This document shows positions 45,525 through 56,216 of a DNA stretch of 64,000 bases, one piece after another. Source of the stretch: Zopfochytrium polystomum (Eukaryota; Chytridiomycota; Chytridiomycetes; Chytridiales; Chytridiaceae); contig JAIVFJ010000111.1 of the NCBI GenBank assembly GCA_025765615.1, positions 124,001 through 188,000 on the forward strand. The letters run 5' to 3'. The position numbers and the translations under genes are program-made. Under the pieces are notes generated by a model. That model worked only from the letters and a program-made list of their open reading frames with translations. It did no database searches and was not told the origin of the DNA. Within the stretch, counting starts at the first letter, position 1; each line of letters begins with the position of its first letter.

Positions 45525-46190
45525 CAGAGAGAAGACAGGACGGCAAAACACAAAGGCACAACCAACGGACGTTGTTCACTTGCAAACGAACCAAGCGAGG
45601 AAACGTTGAGAAGGAAGGGCGGACCCCAACGGTAACCCGTACTCGTACGTGACTGCGCAGTGGCGGCCGCGGGCTTGATTGCCCTCCCCCCGGCGCGCCT
45701 GTCCATCACTTCGGCGAGAGTGCGGTAGCAGCGGGGCGGTGATGAGAGCATTTTTGGGCAACACTTCCACCCCCGAATTCGTACCTGACCCGGTTACAAA
45801 CCGCCACACAAGGACGCCCACGGTACCCGGCCGACCCCACGGTATGACAACAATTACTCGTCTACATACATACACTGCCCCACCTTTGACTCAGTACCGC
45901 TGCTCATCGGCATTAGCTTCCCGCACTGTCCTGTGTGACGACCATTTACGGTGGCTGTTGGGACAGAATGTTATTGCCCTAATTCTACTTGACAGTCAGA
46001 AAGTTGCTCATCGATGGCTCGTTTCTATTGTCAAAAGGCAGGCGGGTCGGAGAAAACGCTTCGTCCTTTGAAAGCAGAACTCTATCAAGGGGCTACATAG
46101 CATGGGTGCTTACTTCTAGGAAATATATTGTATGATGGAAATGGACAACTGCAGCACAAAGTGGGCCTGGCATCCCAATCACACACAAGC

Positions 46191-47580
46191 TCAAACGCTC
46201 GAGAGCGCCTTCTCAACCTTCTCCTCCAGCCCGGCGTGCCTAAGGTTGTCGGGGTGGATGCACCAAATGTTGTAGATCCCGCCCTTGAGCGTCACCGCCT
46301 CTGCCGTCTCCGGGATCGCCCACCGCTTCCCGTACCACCCTTCCTCGCTGCACGAGAACCCGTACCGCTTCAGCAGCACCACCATCTCCTTGGACTTTTT
46401 CTCGCCGCCCATGATCTCCGTCAGCAGATGGTACACCCGGCGGCTGGTGAAGAGCCGCCGCGCCCCCCGCAGCACGTCCAGCTCGAACCCTTCCACGTCC
46501 ATCTTCACCGCCCACACGTCCTCGTCGAGGAACGTGTCCAGCGGGTCGATTTGCAACCACTGCCGGAACGGCCGGAGACCGGATGGGTGCGTGTTCGTCT
46601 TGTAGCGCGCGATTTCGAAGGGGTCGCAGGTCACGGTGCCGTCGCCGAGGTTGAAGTCGTCGGAGGAGATGGCGCACGTGGTCGAGGTGGAGCCGAGACC
46701 CTGCGTTGATGATTGAATACAATAAAGTTGGAAAAGAGATATATAGACGAAGGGGGGAAAAGAGATTAGAATCGTTATCGAGAGCCCGAAAGGTGGAAAA
46801 ACCTCAATACAGCGAACGACCGCTCACGTTCAAGATGAAAGTCGACTTCTCCATCAGCTGCGGGTGCCGGCACAGCGTCGACATGAAGTGGTGCGCATTC
46901 AACATTAACGCGTCGATCGACAGCACCCGGTACCCGTACGCCAGCACCGCGACCGAGTGCATCCCCAAGTTCGACCCGACGTCCAAAAACAGCGGGTCCT
47001 TCACCCCGACCGACTCCGCCTCCACCAGCGCCTGCAGCACCCCGGAGGAGATGTCGCTCTCCCAGCTCCCCGACCCGGCGATCGAGTTGGACACAATGTC
47101 CTGGTCGCCGCCCACCACGTACATACCGACGCCGCCGGACACAACAGGCCGTCGGGACTTGTCCGGGTGGAAGCCGTCGATCTTGAGCGGCACGTACCGC
47201 AGCGTCGTGGTCGAGGGCGGCAGCGGGTAGTACCGCGCGCAGTAGAAGGACTGGCCGAAGCGCGCCTGCGCTTGGTGCTCGGCCGGCGTCGACGCCGCGG
47301 GGAGTGCGTACGAGCTGGGTGCGATATCGACCGACGTGGTGGTGTGGCGGTAGTGGGTCGCTGGAGATCCTGCCGCCGTGGCGAACGGTTTCCCTCTGTC
47401 GTCGTCGTCGTCTCGTGTCGCTTGGTGCCAGAGGAGCACAGAGAGCCCGAGGACGGCAATCAAAGTGACGACCAAGAAGAGGATGCGGAGACTGGATCTG
47501 GATTGCTGCGGGCGAGCAAGCCTGCTGCGGACGTCCGTGAGCAAGTGCTGGAAGCCCTCGCCGATCTTGGAGGTAGCCAT
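46191..47580 (-). CDS. Membrane-anchored FkbM-family methyltransferase
   Basis: Two exons, complement(46191..46700, 46828..47580), GTGAGC donor and CGCAG acceptor, 1263 nt, 420 residues. A short cytosolic N-terminus is followed by one membrane anchor (ILFLVVTLIAVLGLSVLLW, about 32-50), giving a type II topology. A Ser/Thr-rich stalk precedes the methyltransferase domain, with motif I LFLDVGSNLGMHS (about 198-210), VLSIDA at the end of strand 2, DTFLDEDVWAVKMDVEGFEL (the FkbM signature with the acidic VKMDVEGFE) and LTEIMGG. FkbM enzymes O-methylate sugars or small molecules with S-adenosylmethionine; a Golgi or ER glycan substrate is an inference. (GA)n repeats lie directly upstream at about 47640-47695. 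Confidence 0.85.
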
Positions 47581-47649
47581 TTTGTTGTTTTTTTCTTTTA
47601 GTGAAACTCGAACGGAAGGTTGAAGAGGCGAGAGTAGCAGAGAGAGAGA

Positions 47650-47687
<38 letters not shown>

Positions 47688-47995
47688 GTGAGAGTAGGGA
47701 TTTCTCTTTTGTGTTGATATATCTATTTTGTGCACTTTTGGCAGTCGACCCGGAGTAGCGGTCTTTTAGATATCCTCTCCCCCACCGCCTCATTGTTTTC
47801 CTCGGGCTGTTTTTATAATAGACCGGAGTCACCAGACTGGTATCCACCTTCTGTGGCGCGGAAATTTTATTTTCAAAAGTGGGTGCAGAGTGTGGACGGT
47901 CCACAGTGTAGTGTTTTAGTTGAAAAATAAGACCTGCTGCAGCAATGAATCACGTTGAGCATGAATTTTCATTTCATTTTAATTTAATTAATTTT

Positions 47996-48034
<39 letters not shown>

Positions 48035-48213
48035 TTTCGGTCGCTCGATATCTGTCCACGGAAGAAACGCGGAGGAGGGTTTGGATACCAAACAAAAAAA
48101 AAAAAAAATTAGAGAGAGAGTGAGCTAAAGCACCACTGCCGCGGCTCACCCAGACTGCCAGTCAGAGCTTCCCCGCCGGAAGAGCCAAATAGAGGCGATG
48201 TCCGAAGCCGCGG

Positions 48214-48256
<43 letters not shown>

Positions 48257-48935
48257 CTAGCTTTGCGCCGACCGTGTTTATTGTTTTCCCTCAGGGTATA
48301 AACAGGACGACGAGGCGGGGGAAAATAAATTGCGGGGATGGTGGCTGGGCTGTGGCGGTGACCGATCGCGTTTTGTGTGTTTTGTGTTTTGTGTTTTGTG
48401 TTTTGTATTTTGTGTTTCTTTCACATAACGTCCTGGATACTTTCTCATCGTCGATGAGTGTGTGCAAACGTGTCCGCCCTCTGCCGCCCCTCCTGAAAGA
48501 AGGCAATTATGGCCCACGTTCCGATTCGAATTCGGCAAAATGTTTATTTTAGATTTTGAAGGCCCCTCAACATTGTTTTCATGGCCATCTTCGGATGGGC
48601 GCGAAATGCATCTCGGCGAAGGTCGGTGTTGAAAATCGTCGTGGGGACGCAAAAAGGTTTGGCAGCTTACAGTTGCCTCCCCGCCACCTCACGGAGGAGT
48701 ATATTAATCTCCTCGCGAAAGGGTGATAGATCATTGGGAACATTGGAATCGACAACGCCAGGCTTCCGCCTTGGGGCCGGCGTCGGCAAAGTTCTCTGTT
48801 TGGTCTCGGGCGACGCTGATTTCGCAGGCTTAAACAGCAAGGAGACAAGAGAACAGACAAACGCTGAACCGTAAAGCATACAACCAGGAAAATTCAAAAA
48901 GCGTTGACGAACCCGGCTCGAAAGAGAAAACCGCC
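47581..48935. other. Spacer with very long poly-T tracts
   Basis: No gene. T-runs occupy 47998-48033 and 48215-48256. A TTTTGTG-type minisatellite lies near 48370-48415. Confidence 0.6.
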
Positions 48936-49249
48936 TCAGCCGATCTGCTTGCAGGTGGTCTGCTGCGAGAACCAGCACCACGGCGCGGGCATCGGGTCGC
49001 GCTTGGCGAGGACGGGGGCCGATGCGTCAACCGCGGCGGCGGCTTCGGGTACTGATTGATGCGTGGGAACGACGCTTCGAGGTCAGAAGGTTAGCAGAGA
49101 AAGAGGAGTGTCGGGAAAAGACATAGCCAAACCGAAGAAGGAGGACATGGACTTCGATTAAACAACAGTAGAGCCGGGGACGGTGCGGCGGTGACACCGG
49201 ACAGGGCGGCGGCGAAGACAACGAGAGCGGTCGAGGTGGAGAACTTCGT
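48936..49249 (-). CDS. Small secreted peptide precursor resembling an alpha-factor-type pheromone
   Basis: The last exon, complement(48936..49051), follows an AATCAG acceptor. It encodes VPEAAAAVDASAPVLAKR, a Lys-Arg (Kex2-type) site, then three X-Pro dipeptides (DP-MP-AP) and WCWFSQQTTCKQIG before TGA. About 190 bp upstream, same strand, KFSTSTALVVFAAALSGVTA (from 49246) has signal-peptide character. The codon where Met would be expected is ACG (49247-49249); the frame stays open upstream to an ATG at 49438. The joining intron is uncertain: a GTGTCA donor inside codon 'SG' keeps phase but is weak. In ascomycetes, alpha pheromones are cut by Kex2, trimmed of X-Ala/X-Pro dipeptides by Ste13, and many begin Trp-Cys with a second Cys. 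The resemblance is by motif only. Confidence 0.45.
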
Positions 49250-49439
49250 TTTCTTGGTATGTTTGGTCTTCTTCTTTCTATTTTGACTTGTACGCTGAAG
49301 GGGTTGGATGAATGCGAGTGTTGCAAATGGGTCTATGTTTATAAGGATGCTGGGGGTGCACTGGTGAAGGAAGCAAAAAAAAATAAGATGGTTAGTGGAT
49401 TGGGGAAGAGGCAACGTGGAAAGAAAAATACGCTCCATT

Positions 49440-50103
49440 CAGCCCCCCCCCCCCCCCCCCCCCAAAGCACCGAACCCAAATGCCTTCCGGTTCCATCGGT
49501 TGACAATGGCGCAGTGAACGCGCGCATACCCCACATTTAGGACGCAGAAGAGATCATCCGTCTCTTGAATTCCCTCACAAGTATCTCTGACGAAGGTGCA
49601 TTAAGTGGCCGAAAGGACGAACGATCTGTCCGTTACTGGGTCTTTGTAGCGAAACAGTTTAGGTTTCTCTTGAGCCTGGCGATTGGGGCGACCGCTGGAA
49701 AGTGCGTAAAAACTCCTCCCCTCAAATCCCGCTCAGGCTACTCATCCTCGGACCGATTTCTTCGGCCACGAGAAGCCGGCACCGCTCCCGAGGAACCATT
49801 CACTATCCAGCATGTGTGAGTGTAGTACCGTGCGAGAAATTTTTTCGCGCGAAGCCGAGAGCGCTAAAGCAGCTCGCTAAAATGACTGAATTGGCTGATG
49901 CAAAATTTACTTTGAAACGACAAGTATTGAAATTTTAATACTGTCTACCCCCCGATTGGCGAGACAGCCAAGATATTAATTTTTTTATCTTTGGCTGCAA
50001 CCCTGGTGCACGCGCCGACGGTTCGGTTTGGCTCCAATGGATTGGCGGGAGACGAACACACACACACACACCACACGCACGCAGCAGAGAGAAAGTGAGA
50101 GAG

Positions 50104-50135
<32 letters not shown>

Positions 50136-50171
50136 GAGAGAGAGAGACGAGAGAGAGAGAGAGAGATAGAG

Positions 50172-50256
<85 letters not shown>

Positions 50257-50699
50257 TGTCTCCTTTTCACCCTCCAATTGATTTTGCTTGCAGCAACATG
50301 ATTTCCAGCAGATTGTCTGGCAGCAAGTAGAAGACACAGCATTAGAGCGCGTGGCCGGAGACTGAGAGTCGGCCAATCAGCGTGCGTGGCACGGAGCACG
50401 CGCCTCGAGTGGCTCCCGATCCCGCTGCGATGTCCCGATTTTCGCACTGACGTAGGGCAGTCGGGCGTCAGCAGCATAGTTGTCTCGCTCCTTGTGAACG
50501 AAGTTTCCTTTTTTGGGGTCCTGCAGACAGACAGACAGACAGAAGGAAGTGTTCATTTTTGTTTGGGCTTCGAAAAAAAAATCGGTCGCAGATCTATAAA
50601 TACTCTCATCTGGGCGGTCGTACACGCACACATACACCACACACACCCCTAATTACCCTGCTACTCGCGCGCCCCTCGAGCCCGCCTTAACGCACAAAG
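49440..50699. promoter_or_regulatory. Upstream region of the phosphate transporter, GA-rich
   Basis: A C-run lies at about 49443-49463. (GA)n-rich DNA covers about 50084-50252, and GACA repeats lie near 50524-50542. ATAAATA at about 50595 could be a TATA element about 105 bp upstream of the ATG. No gene supported. Confidence 0.45.
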
Positions 50700-52547
50700 A
50701 TGGCCGTCAGCGTTCTGGAGCCGCACTCCTTCACATGGATCTTCGCAGTCACCCTCATGTTTGCCTTCTTGGACGCCTACGCCATCGGTGAGTTACCGTC
50801 CCACCTACCTTGCCGCTGTTCGAACCAGCTTCTCACAGCACTTCACCACTTCCCCTCATAAACAGGCGCTAATGATGTTGCAAACTCGTTCGCCACGTCC
50901 GTCGGCTCGCGCTCGCTGAAGCTGTGGCAGGCCGTCATCATTGCCATCTTCACCGAGTTCGGCGGAGCCATCGCGCTCGGCGGCAGCACCACCGGCACCA
51001 TCAAGGACGGCATCATCAACCTCGGGCTGTTCGACAAGCGGCAGGACCTCCTCATGGCTGCCTTCATGTCTGCCCTGATCGGGTCCTCGTCCTGGGTTAT
51101 GTTCGCCACCCGCTTTGGCTGGCCTGTCTCCACCACCCACTCGATCGTCGGCGCTATCATCGGCGTCGGCATCTCTGGGTTCGGCTCCAATGCTGTCAAC
51201 TGGCAGTGGGACGGCAAGGGCGTTTCCCAGATTGTCGCGTCGTGGCTGATTGCTCCCACCGTCGCCGGCATCCTCGCTGTCATCATCTACCTCCTGACCC
51301 GCGAGTTCGTCTTCAAGGCAAGGGACTCGCTCCGCGCGGGCATCTACGCCATCCCGTTCTACTTCACCGTAACCACCTTCATCGTCGTCTTCTTCATCAC
51401 CTCCAAGAACGGCCGCGGCACACTCAAGTTCGATGTCAAGAAGCCCGGAGACCCCGTCAAGGTTACGCAGGGTGACCTACCCACCGTCCTCGCCATCACG
51501 GGCGGCGTCTCCGCGGGCGTCCTGCTCTTCTGCCTACTCTTTGCCGTCCCCTACTTTGTCCGTCGCCTCGTCCACGAGGAGAAGCTCCGCTGGTACCACC
51601 TCTTCTACGTCTGGTTCGTCCCCAAGCAGCCCAAGGACGAAAACATCCAGGTCTGGCTCAAGAAGACGTTCACTCCGCAGGTCCTCGACAAGGAGCTCAC
51701 CGAGGTCGAGGCCGCCGTCGACGTCAAGGAGATTACCGCCGACGCCAAGACCGAGTCCGTCGCCGTGGCTGCACCGGCTCCCGCGGCCGCCGTCGAGCAG
51801 ACCGTCGAGCAGCGCGCTGCCGGCCAAAAGCTCCAGACCGACGTTTCCTTCTCGCAAGTCGTCACGACCATCAAAACCTCGGTCGCCTCGACCTACGACC
51901 TCGCGACAAAGGGCCTCTTCATGGACGTCGCCTCCGTGCAATCCTCCTCCGCAAAGAACTCGCACGAAGCCGCCGTACTCTACGACAACAAGACCGAGTT
52001 CCTCTTCTCCTTCCTCCAGGTCATGACCGCCTCCTTCGCCTCCTTCTCCCACGGCTCCAACGACGTCGCTAACGCCATCGGCCCGCTCGCCGCCGTCTAC
52101 GCAATCTGGTCCGATGGACAAGTAGGCAAGAACGCCCCCGTCCAGACCTGGATGCTCGCCTACGGCGGCGCCGCCATCGACCTTGGCCTCGCTCTCTACG
52201 GCTGGCACGTCATGATCAACCTCGGAAACAACCTGACCTACCACTCGCCCTCCCGCGGCTTCTGCATGGAGCTCGGCGCCGCCCTGTCCGTCCTCACCGC
52301 GTCGTTCCTCGCTCTCCCCGTCTCGACAACCCAGTGCATCGTCGGCGCCACCATCGGCGTCGGCCTCTGCAACGGAACGCTCAAGGCCATCAACTGGCGC
52401 ATGGTCGGCTGGTCCATGTTCTCGTGGATCCTCACCCTCCCCGTCGCTGGCATCTTGGCCGGTCTCATCTACGCGCTCCTCACTCGCGGACCGAACTTTG
52501 TGTCGCCGCCGTACACCCCGTACAACGCCACTGCCCCGGCTTTCTAA
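50700..52547 (+). CDS. PHO89: PHO89-type inorganic phosphate (cation) symporter
   Basis: Two exons, 50700..50787 and 50866..52547, exact phase, 589 residues. It belongs to the PiT/PHO4 family, plasma-membrane Na+ or H+ coupled phosphate uptake. The duplicated signature is clear: GANDVANSFATSVGSRSL at the N-terminus (spanning the intron) and HGSNDVANAIGPLAAVY in the C-terminal half. Each is followed by a PVSTTHSIVGA / PVSTTQCIVGATIGVG segment. About 10-12 membrane helices surround a hydrophilic loop (about 265-385) that is Lys/Glu/Ala-rich. Length and architecture match fungal PHO89. Confidence 0.92.
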
Positions 52548-53012
52548 AAACCTGGGAGTGAAAGTTATAAGCAAAATACGTCGTGCAGACTCCATTCATC
52601 TATGCCACGATCCTTTTATTGAACCTTGCGTTTTCTTGTGTTTCATGTTGTGTTTGTTTTTTTTTTCTTTTTTTTTTTGCTCTGTTGAATCGGGGAGTCG
52701 TTTCCCCCGGCACATAGAATGAAAGGACAAGCCAAAACGAAAGGATGACAAATTGATTCGTTGAAGAGAAATTGCTACAGACCTTATCCTTCTCGTTACC
52801 CTCTCGCTCCTCTGGTCTTTGTCTTTCCTCATTCACATTGTGTGCGCCAAAACCGCCCTGGCTCCGTTTCCTCCCCTTACTTGTTTCGTTAGCAAAACTC
52901 TCATTCATCTCCTGTATTACTTTGTTAGGGGAGGGCCAATGGCTCGGGCTGTGGGCAACTGGCTTAATTGCCGAAAAATACGAGATGTTGGCCTCGTTTC
53001 TGATTCAAGAAA

Positions 53013-53049
<37 letters not shown>

Positions 53050-53285
53050 GCGTGACAATAGAGTCGATTACTCAACGCTATTACCTTAGATGGATAAAAT
53101 GACCCACTTTCCGTCCGCAAGGCGCAGACTCCAAGGGCGCACTTCGGGGGCAATTTTTCTCTTTTCGGTGTCCCTGGGTGCCGTTGCAATCCTTTTCGTG
53201 TGTTTAGTGCCTATTGTGGCGCTCCCACGCTTTCCGTCCTCTTCGCGCAGACGGAATTTTCTTCGATCCCAACGACGGAATGTTG

Positions 53286-53318
<33 letters not shown>

Positions 53319-54700
53319 AAACTTCTGAACGAGGTGAGTAACAGAGACAACACAAACCGCCGCTTCACAAAATTGACTCTAATCCTCCCTATTGTTTTCC
53401 GTTACAAATAGCTCCTTCATTGCAGCAACACGCTCCATTCTCTTCATCGTTTTTTTTAACGAGCTCCGATCGCATCCGCAAGCTCGTGTCGGTGCTGCAG
53501 AGGGGCGTCGCCCACCCGGTTTACGTCGACGAGAGAAACTCTGGAGGTACAGCGTACGGATTGAGCGCGCCTTTCCTGGGGGAGGGCGGGAGGGAGCACC
53601 GTCACCATCTCAAGATGTTTCAAGTCCCTCGGGTGACAAGTTCATGTATGGGCGGACAGTCGAGTTTTTCTGGAAATTACGGCTGAGAGACTTTGCAGTA
53701 AAGGGAGTGGTGTTTCTAAATACTGTTGACAAAGACTCGATCAGAGGTGTCCGATGTGGCCTCCAGCAGGGCCGAGTCGTTGTCGTGCGCCAGCCACTGA
53801 CGCATTTCCGTGTCTCCTTCCGAGAATGCCGTACTTCTGCATCACATCGGAATCGTCATCGTGCTCGCTGCTTCTGTGAAGGTAGTAGATGCTGTATGAA
53901 GCTGACGTGCGCCTCTCGTCGGTCGCGGGCAATTCTTCGATGGACCCAATCATTGGAAGGACACATTCAAAGGTCTCAGCGACGGCCTGGAGTCGAGAAT
54001 ATTGAAGTATGACTCGTTAGTTACGGAACCGTCGTCTCGCTTCAAGTTTTACTTTGCTTTATCGTTTTTCCATTGTTTTTCCTTCTGAGTGACGGCTTGG
54101 GAGAGTATCCGTCCAATGGATCAAACTTGTGCGATCGGACTACATGCCGTTGTGGAAGCATAGGATTCCTCGGATCCCTTGAACGTTTTCTCTTATGTCG
54201 AAACGGCGGCTGGGTCGGCGCGCGCTCCCTCCGCCGTCGACTTCCTCACCTACTCTTGGCGTCACCGAGGACAGCTGAAAAAACTCAATGTCGAGTAAGC
54301 CGCCATTGCGCTGCACCTTTCAGCAAACAGTGGAAGCAGGCGGGGGGAGGGGTGGAAGGGGTGAGCACAGCAGCACTTGGCAAATGATGTACATGGGAGT
54401 GGAGAAAGGGTGATAGTTAAATTGGGGAAGTGGGGTGGCTGGTAGCTTGGGGTGCGGTCTGGTTAACAGAGTTTTGGAGAAATATTACACATCGCACATG
54501 CGTGTAAAAACTTGAGGAGAGTCCTTTCGCCGAGGTTTTGCTGGGTTGGTCTTGGGTGGTCGTTTTGGGTGCCCACTTGTCACGTGCTTATTAAGTAAAA
54601 CAACTGCGCAGATTTTTGTGTGCAAATCCAATAAAAAGGTTTTGAACAGTAACCACAATAATTTGCGTTGAATCCGCAGTCGTGCGAACGAGATCGCATC
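52548..54700. other. Spacer without a recognised gene
   Basis: Poly-A tracts at about 53011-53046 and 53289-53317. Frames between 53390 and 54010 (for example RIRKLVSVLQRGVAHPVYVD and DKFMYGRTVEFFWKLRLRD) are locally protein-like but fall in different frames and match nothing I know; they may be gene remains. Confidence 0.4.
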
Positions 54701-55501
54701 ATGAGCAGCAGCAGCACCAGCACCAGCAACACGAATCACGACGAGGCACTGCGATGCTTGGACGAGTCGAAAAAAAAGTTTGAGGCGGGCGATGTCGATG
54801 GGGCCATCAGGTTTGCAAAGAAGAGCCTGACCCTGGCGCAATCATCGGTGCGTTACCTAGTGTTGAGTGTCGGCCTTTCGGCCGGTTGAAGGCCTCAGAT
54901 CGCGGATTTAGGCTGATCGCTCCTTTGCTTGTTTCCCAATTGGCAGCTGGAAACTCTGGAAAAGGCGCGACACTCGGGGGCAGCGTCGGCAGCGCCACGA
55001 AATGGATCATCCCAGCTCCTGCAATTCCTCCCCTTCCTCCTCATTCTCGCCTTCTGCATATTCTTCAGCTTCGTTGGCGACTCAACCAACAACTCGGCGA
55101 CGTTTTCTTTCGAACGCACTCGCACGTACAGCCTCCCTCGCAGCACCCCAAACCATAATGTCGCGTACTTTGTCTCTCCCACGGAGTGGAAGTCGAAAAA
55201 GTACGACACGTCCCCGCGCCGAGTGGAGGCCCTCGACAACAAGGTCGAATCCCACATGATCAACAACCTACTCCACATGTGCTCGCGGGAGAGGGAAAAC
55301 AGGAGCCAGCACATTGCGGCGGCGTACACGCTGTTTGGCGTGCACCAAGGGAGGTTGACGAAGGCACAGGCGATGCCGATGCCATCTTGCGACAAGCTGG
55401 TGGAGTGGGAGCGGGTGTCGGACGAAATTCGGAGAGGGTTGAGGGTGCGAAAGGAGAAAGTGGGCGCTACCGACGCGACTGGGACAAGGACAGAACTCTG
55501 A
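54701..55501 (+). CDS. DNAJB12/14-like ER membrane protein lacking the J domain
   Basis: Two exons, 54701..54847 and 54947..55501, phase 0, 233 residues. The N-terminus (DEALRCLDESKKKFEAGDVD ... LTLAQSSLETLEK) resembles the helical repeat at the start of DNAJB12/14 co-chaperones. A membrane segment (FLPFLLILAFCIFFSFV, about 76-92) and a C-terminal DUF1977-like domain follow: FSFERTRTYSLPRSTPNHNV, YFVSPTEWKSK, and the NLLHMCSRERENR helix. The J domain normally between repeat and membrane segment, with its HPD motif, is absent, and the only intron is 99 bp, too short to hide it. It may act as a non-catalytic partner. Family assignment is by motif only. Confidence 0.65.
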
Positions 55502-55744
55502 CTTTGAAATGTGTCGAGTCGGTCGTTTGGGCCTTCGCTCGTTACTTTGGGGGAAGTTTTTTACCTCAGTTCTTTTGTAACCTCCTTTATTTCTTTTCTG
55601 ATGATGCACCCACTTCATTTTCAGTTGGTGCACCCCTTTTCGCCTCCTGCTTCAATGTTAGCCCACAGTTTCAAAGGTAGTAAGAAAATTGCCGGTTCTT
55701 GCGGCCCGTCCGTAACCCAACGGAAGGACCGGTTTTATTCATAT

Positions 55745-56175
55745 TCAGATTAGTCTATCCGTGTGGACCACATTTTCTATCACCGTGTGGATTTGATAAT
55801 GTCCCACTTTCTCCAACCTCCGCCGGGAGTCTGCCTTCAAAGAAAGCCCCGGAGCCGAAACTGCTACGTTGGCGTTGCGTGAATCCGATTTGCTTGGCGA
55901 GCTGGAATTGACGGACATCACAACTTTTGCAACGGCGGCCGGAGCGGACAGGTTGGCCGTCGTCAGGATCAATATTGTCGATGACGTGGTGGAACCCGTG
56001 TTTCCGGTCGGCAGCGTGCCCAAGTGGGCAGTCGGGTCGGTCGTATTGCCAAGCTTGTAAGCTTTGATGGCCACGACGATCAAGAATCTGAAGCAGTCCG
56101 AGCCTAAAATCGCTTGAAAGATGGGCTTTCCCCTTGAACCGATCGCCGTTTGCGTCTGCACAATCTCGAGCAGCT

Positions 56176-56177
<2 letters not shown>
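55745..56177 (-). other. Open minus-strand segment cut by a retroelement tail
   Basis: From the poly-A boundary at 56178 the minus strand stays open for about 140 codons (EIVQTQTAIGSRGKPIFQAI, then CFRFLIVVAIKAYKLGN), ending at 55745. It has Thr/Ser/Ala-rich and Lys/Arg-rich parts. It could be the 3' part of a gene whose front was cut off by the insertion. Family not recognised; a chance open frame is possible. Confidence 0.3.

Positions 56178-56216
<39 letters not shown>

Noticed and set aside
51534..52595. 353-codon minus-strand frame opposite the phosphate transporter
   Set aside because: Gly/Glu/Asp-rich antisense shadow of the PHO89 gene.
53392..54012. 206-codon plus-strand gene
   Set aside because: Arg-rich, no domain, competing frames equally open; left as unassigned spacer.
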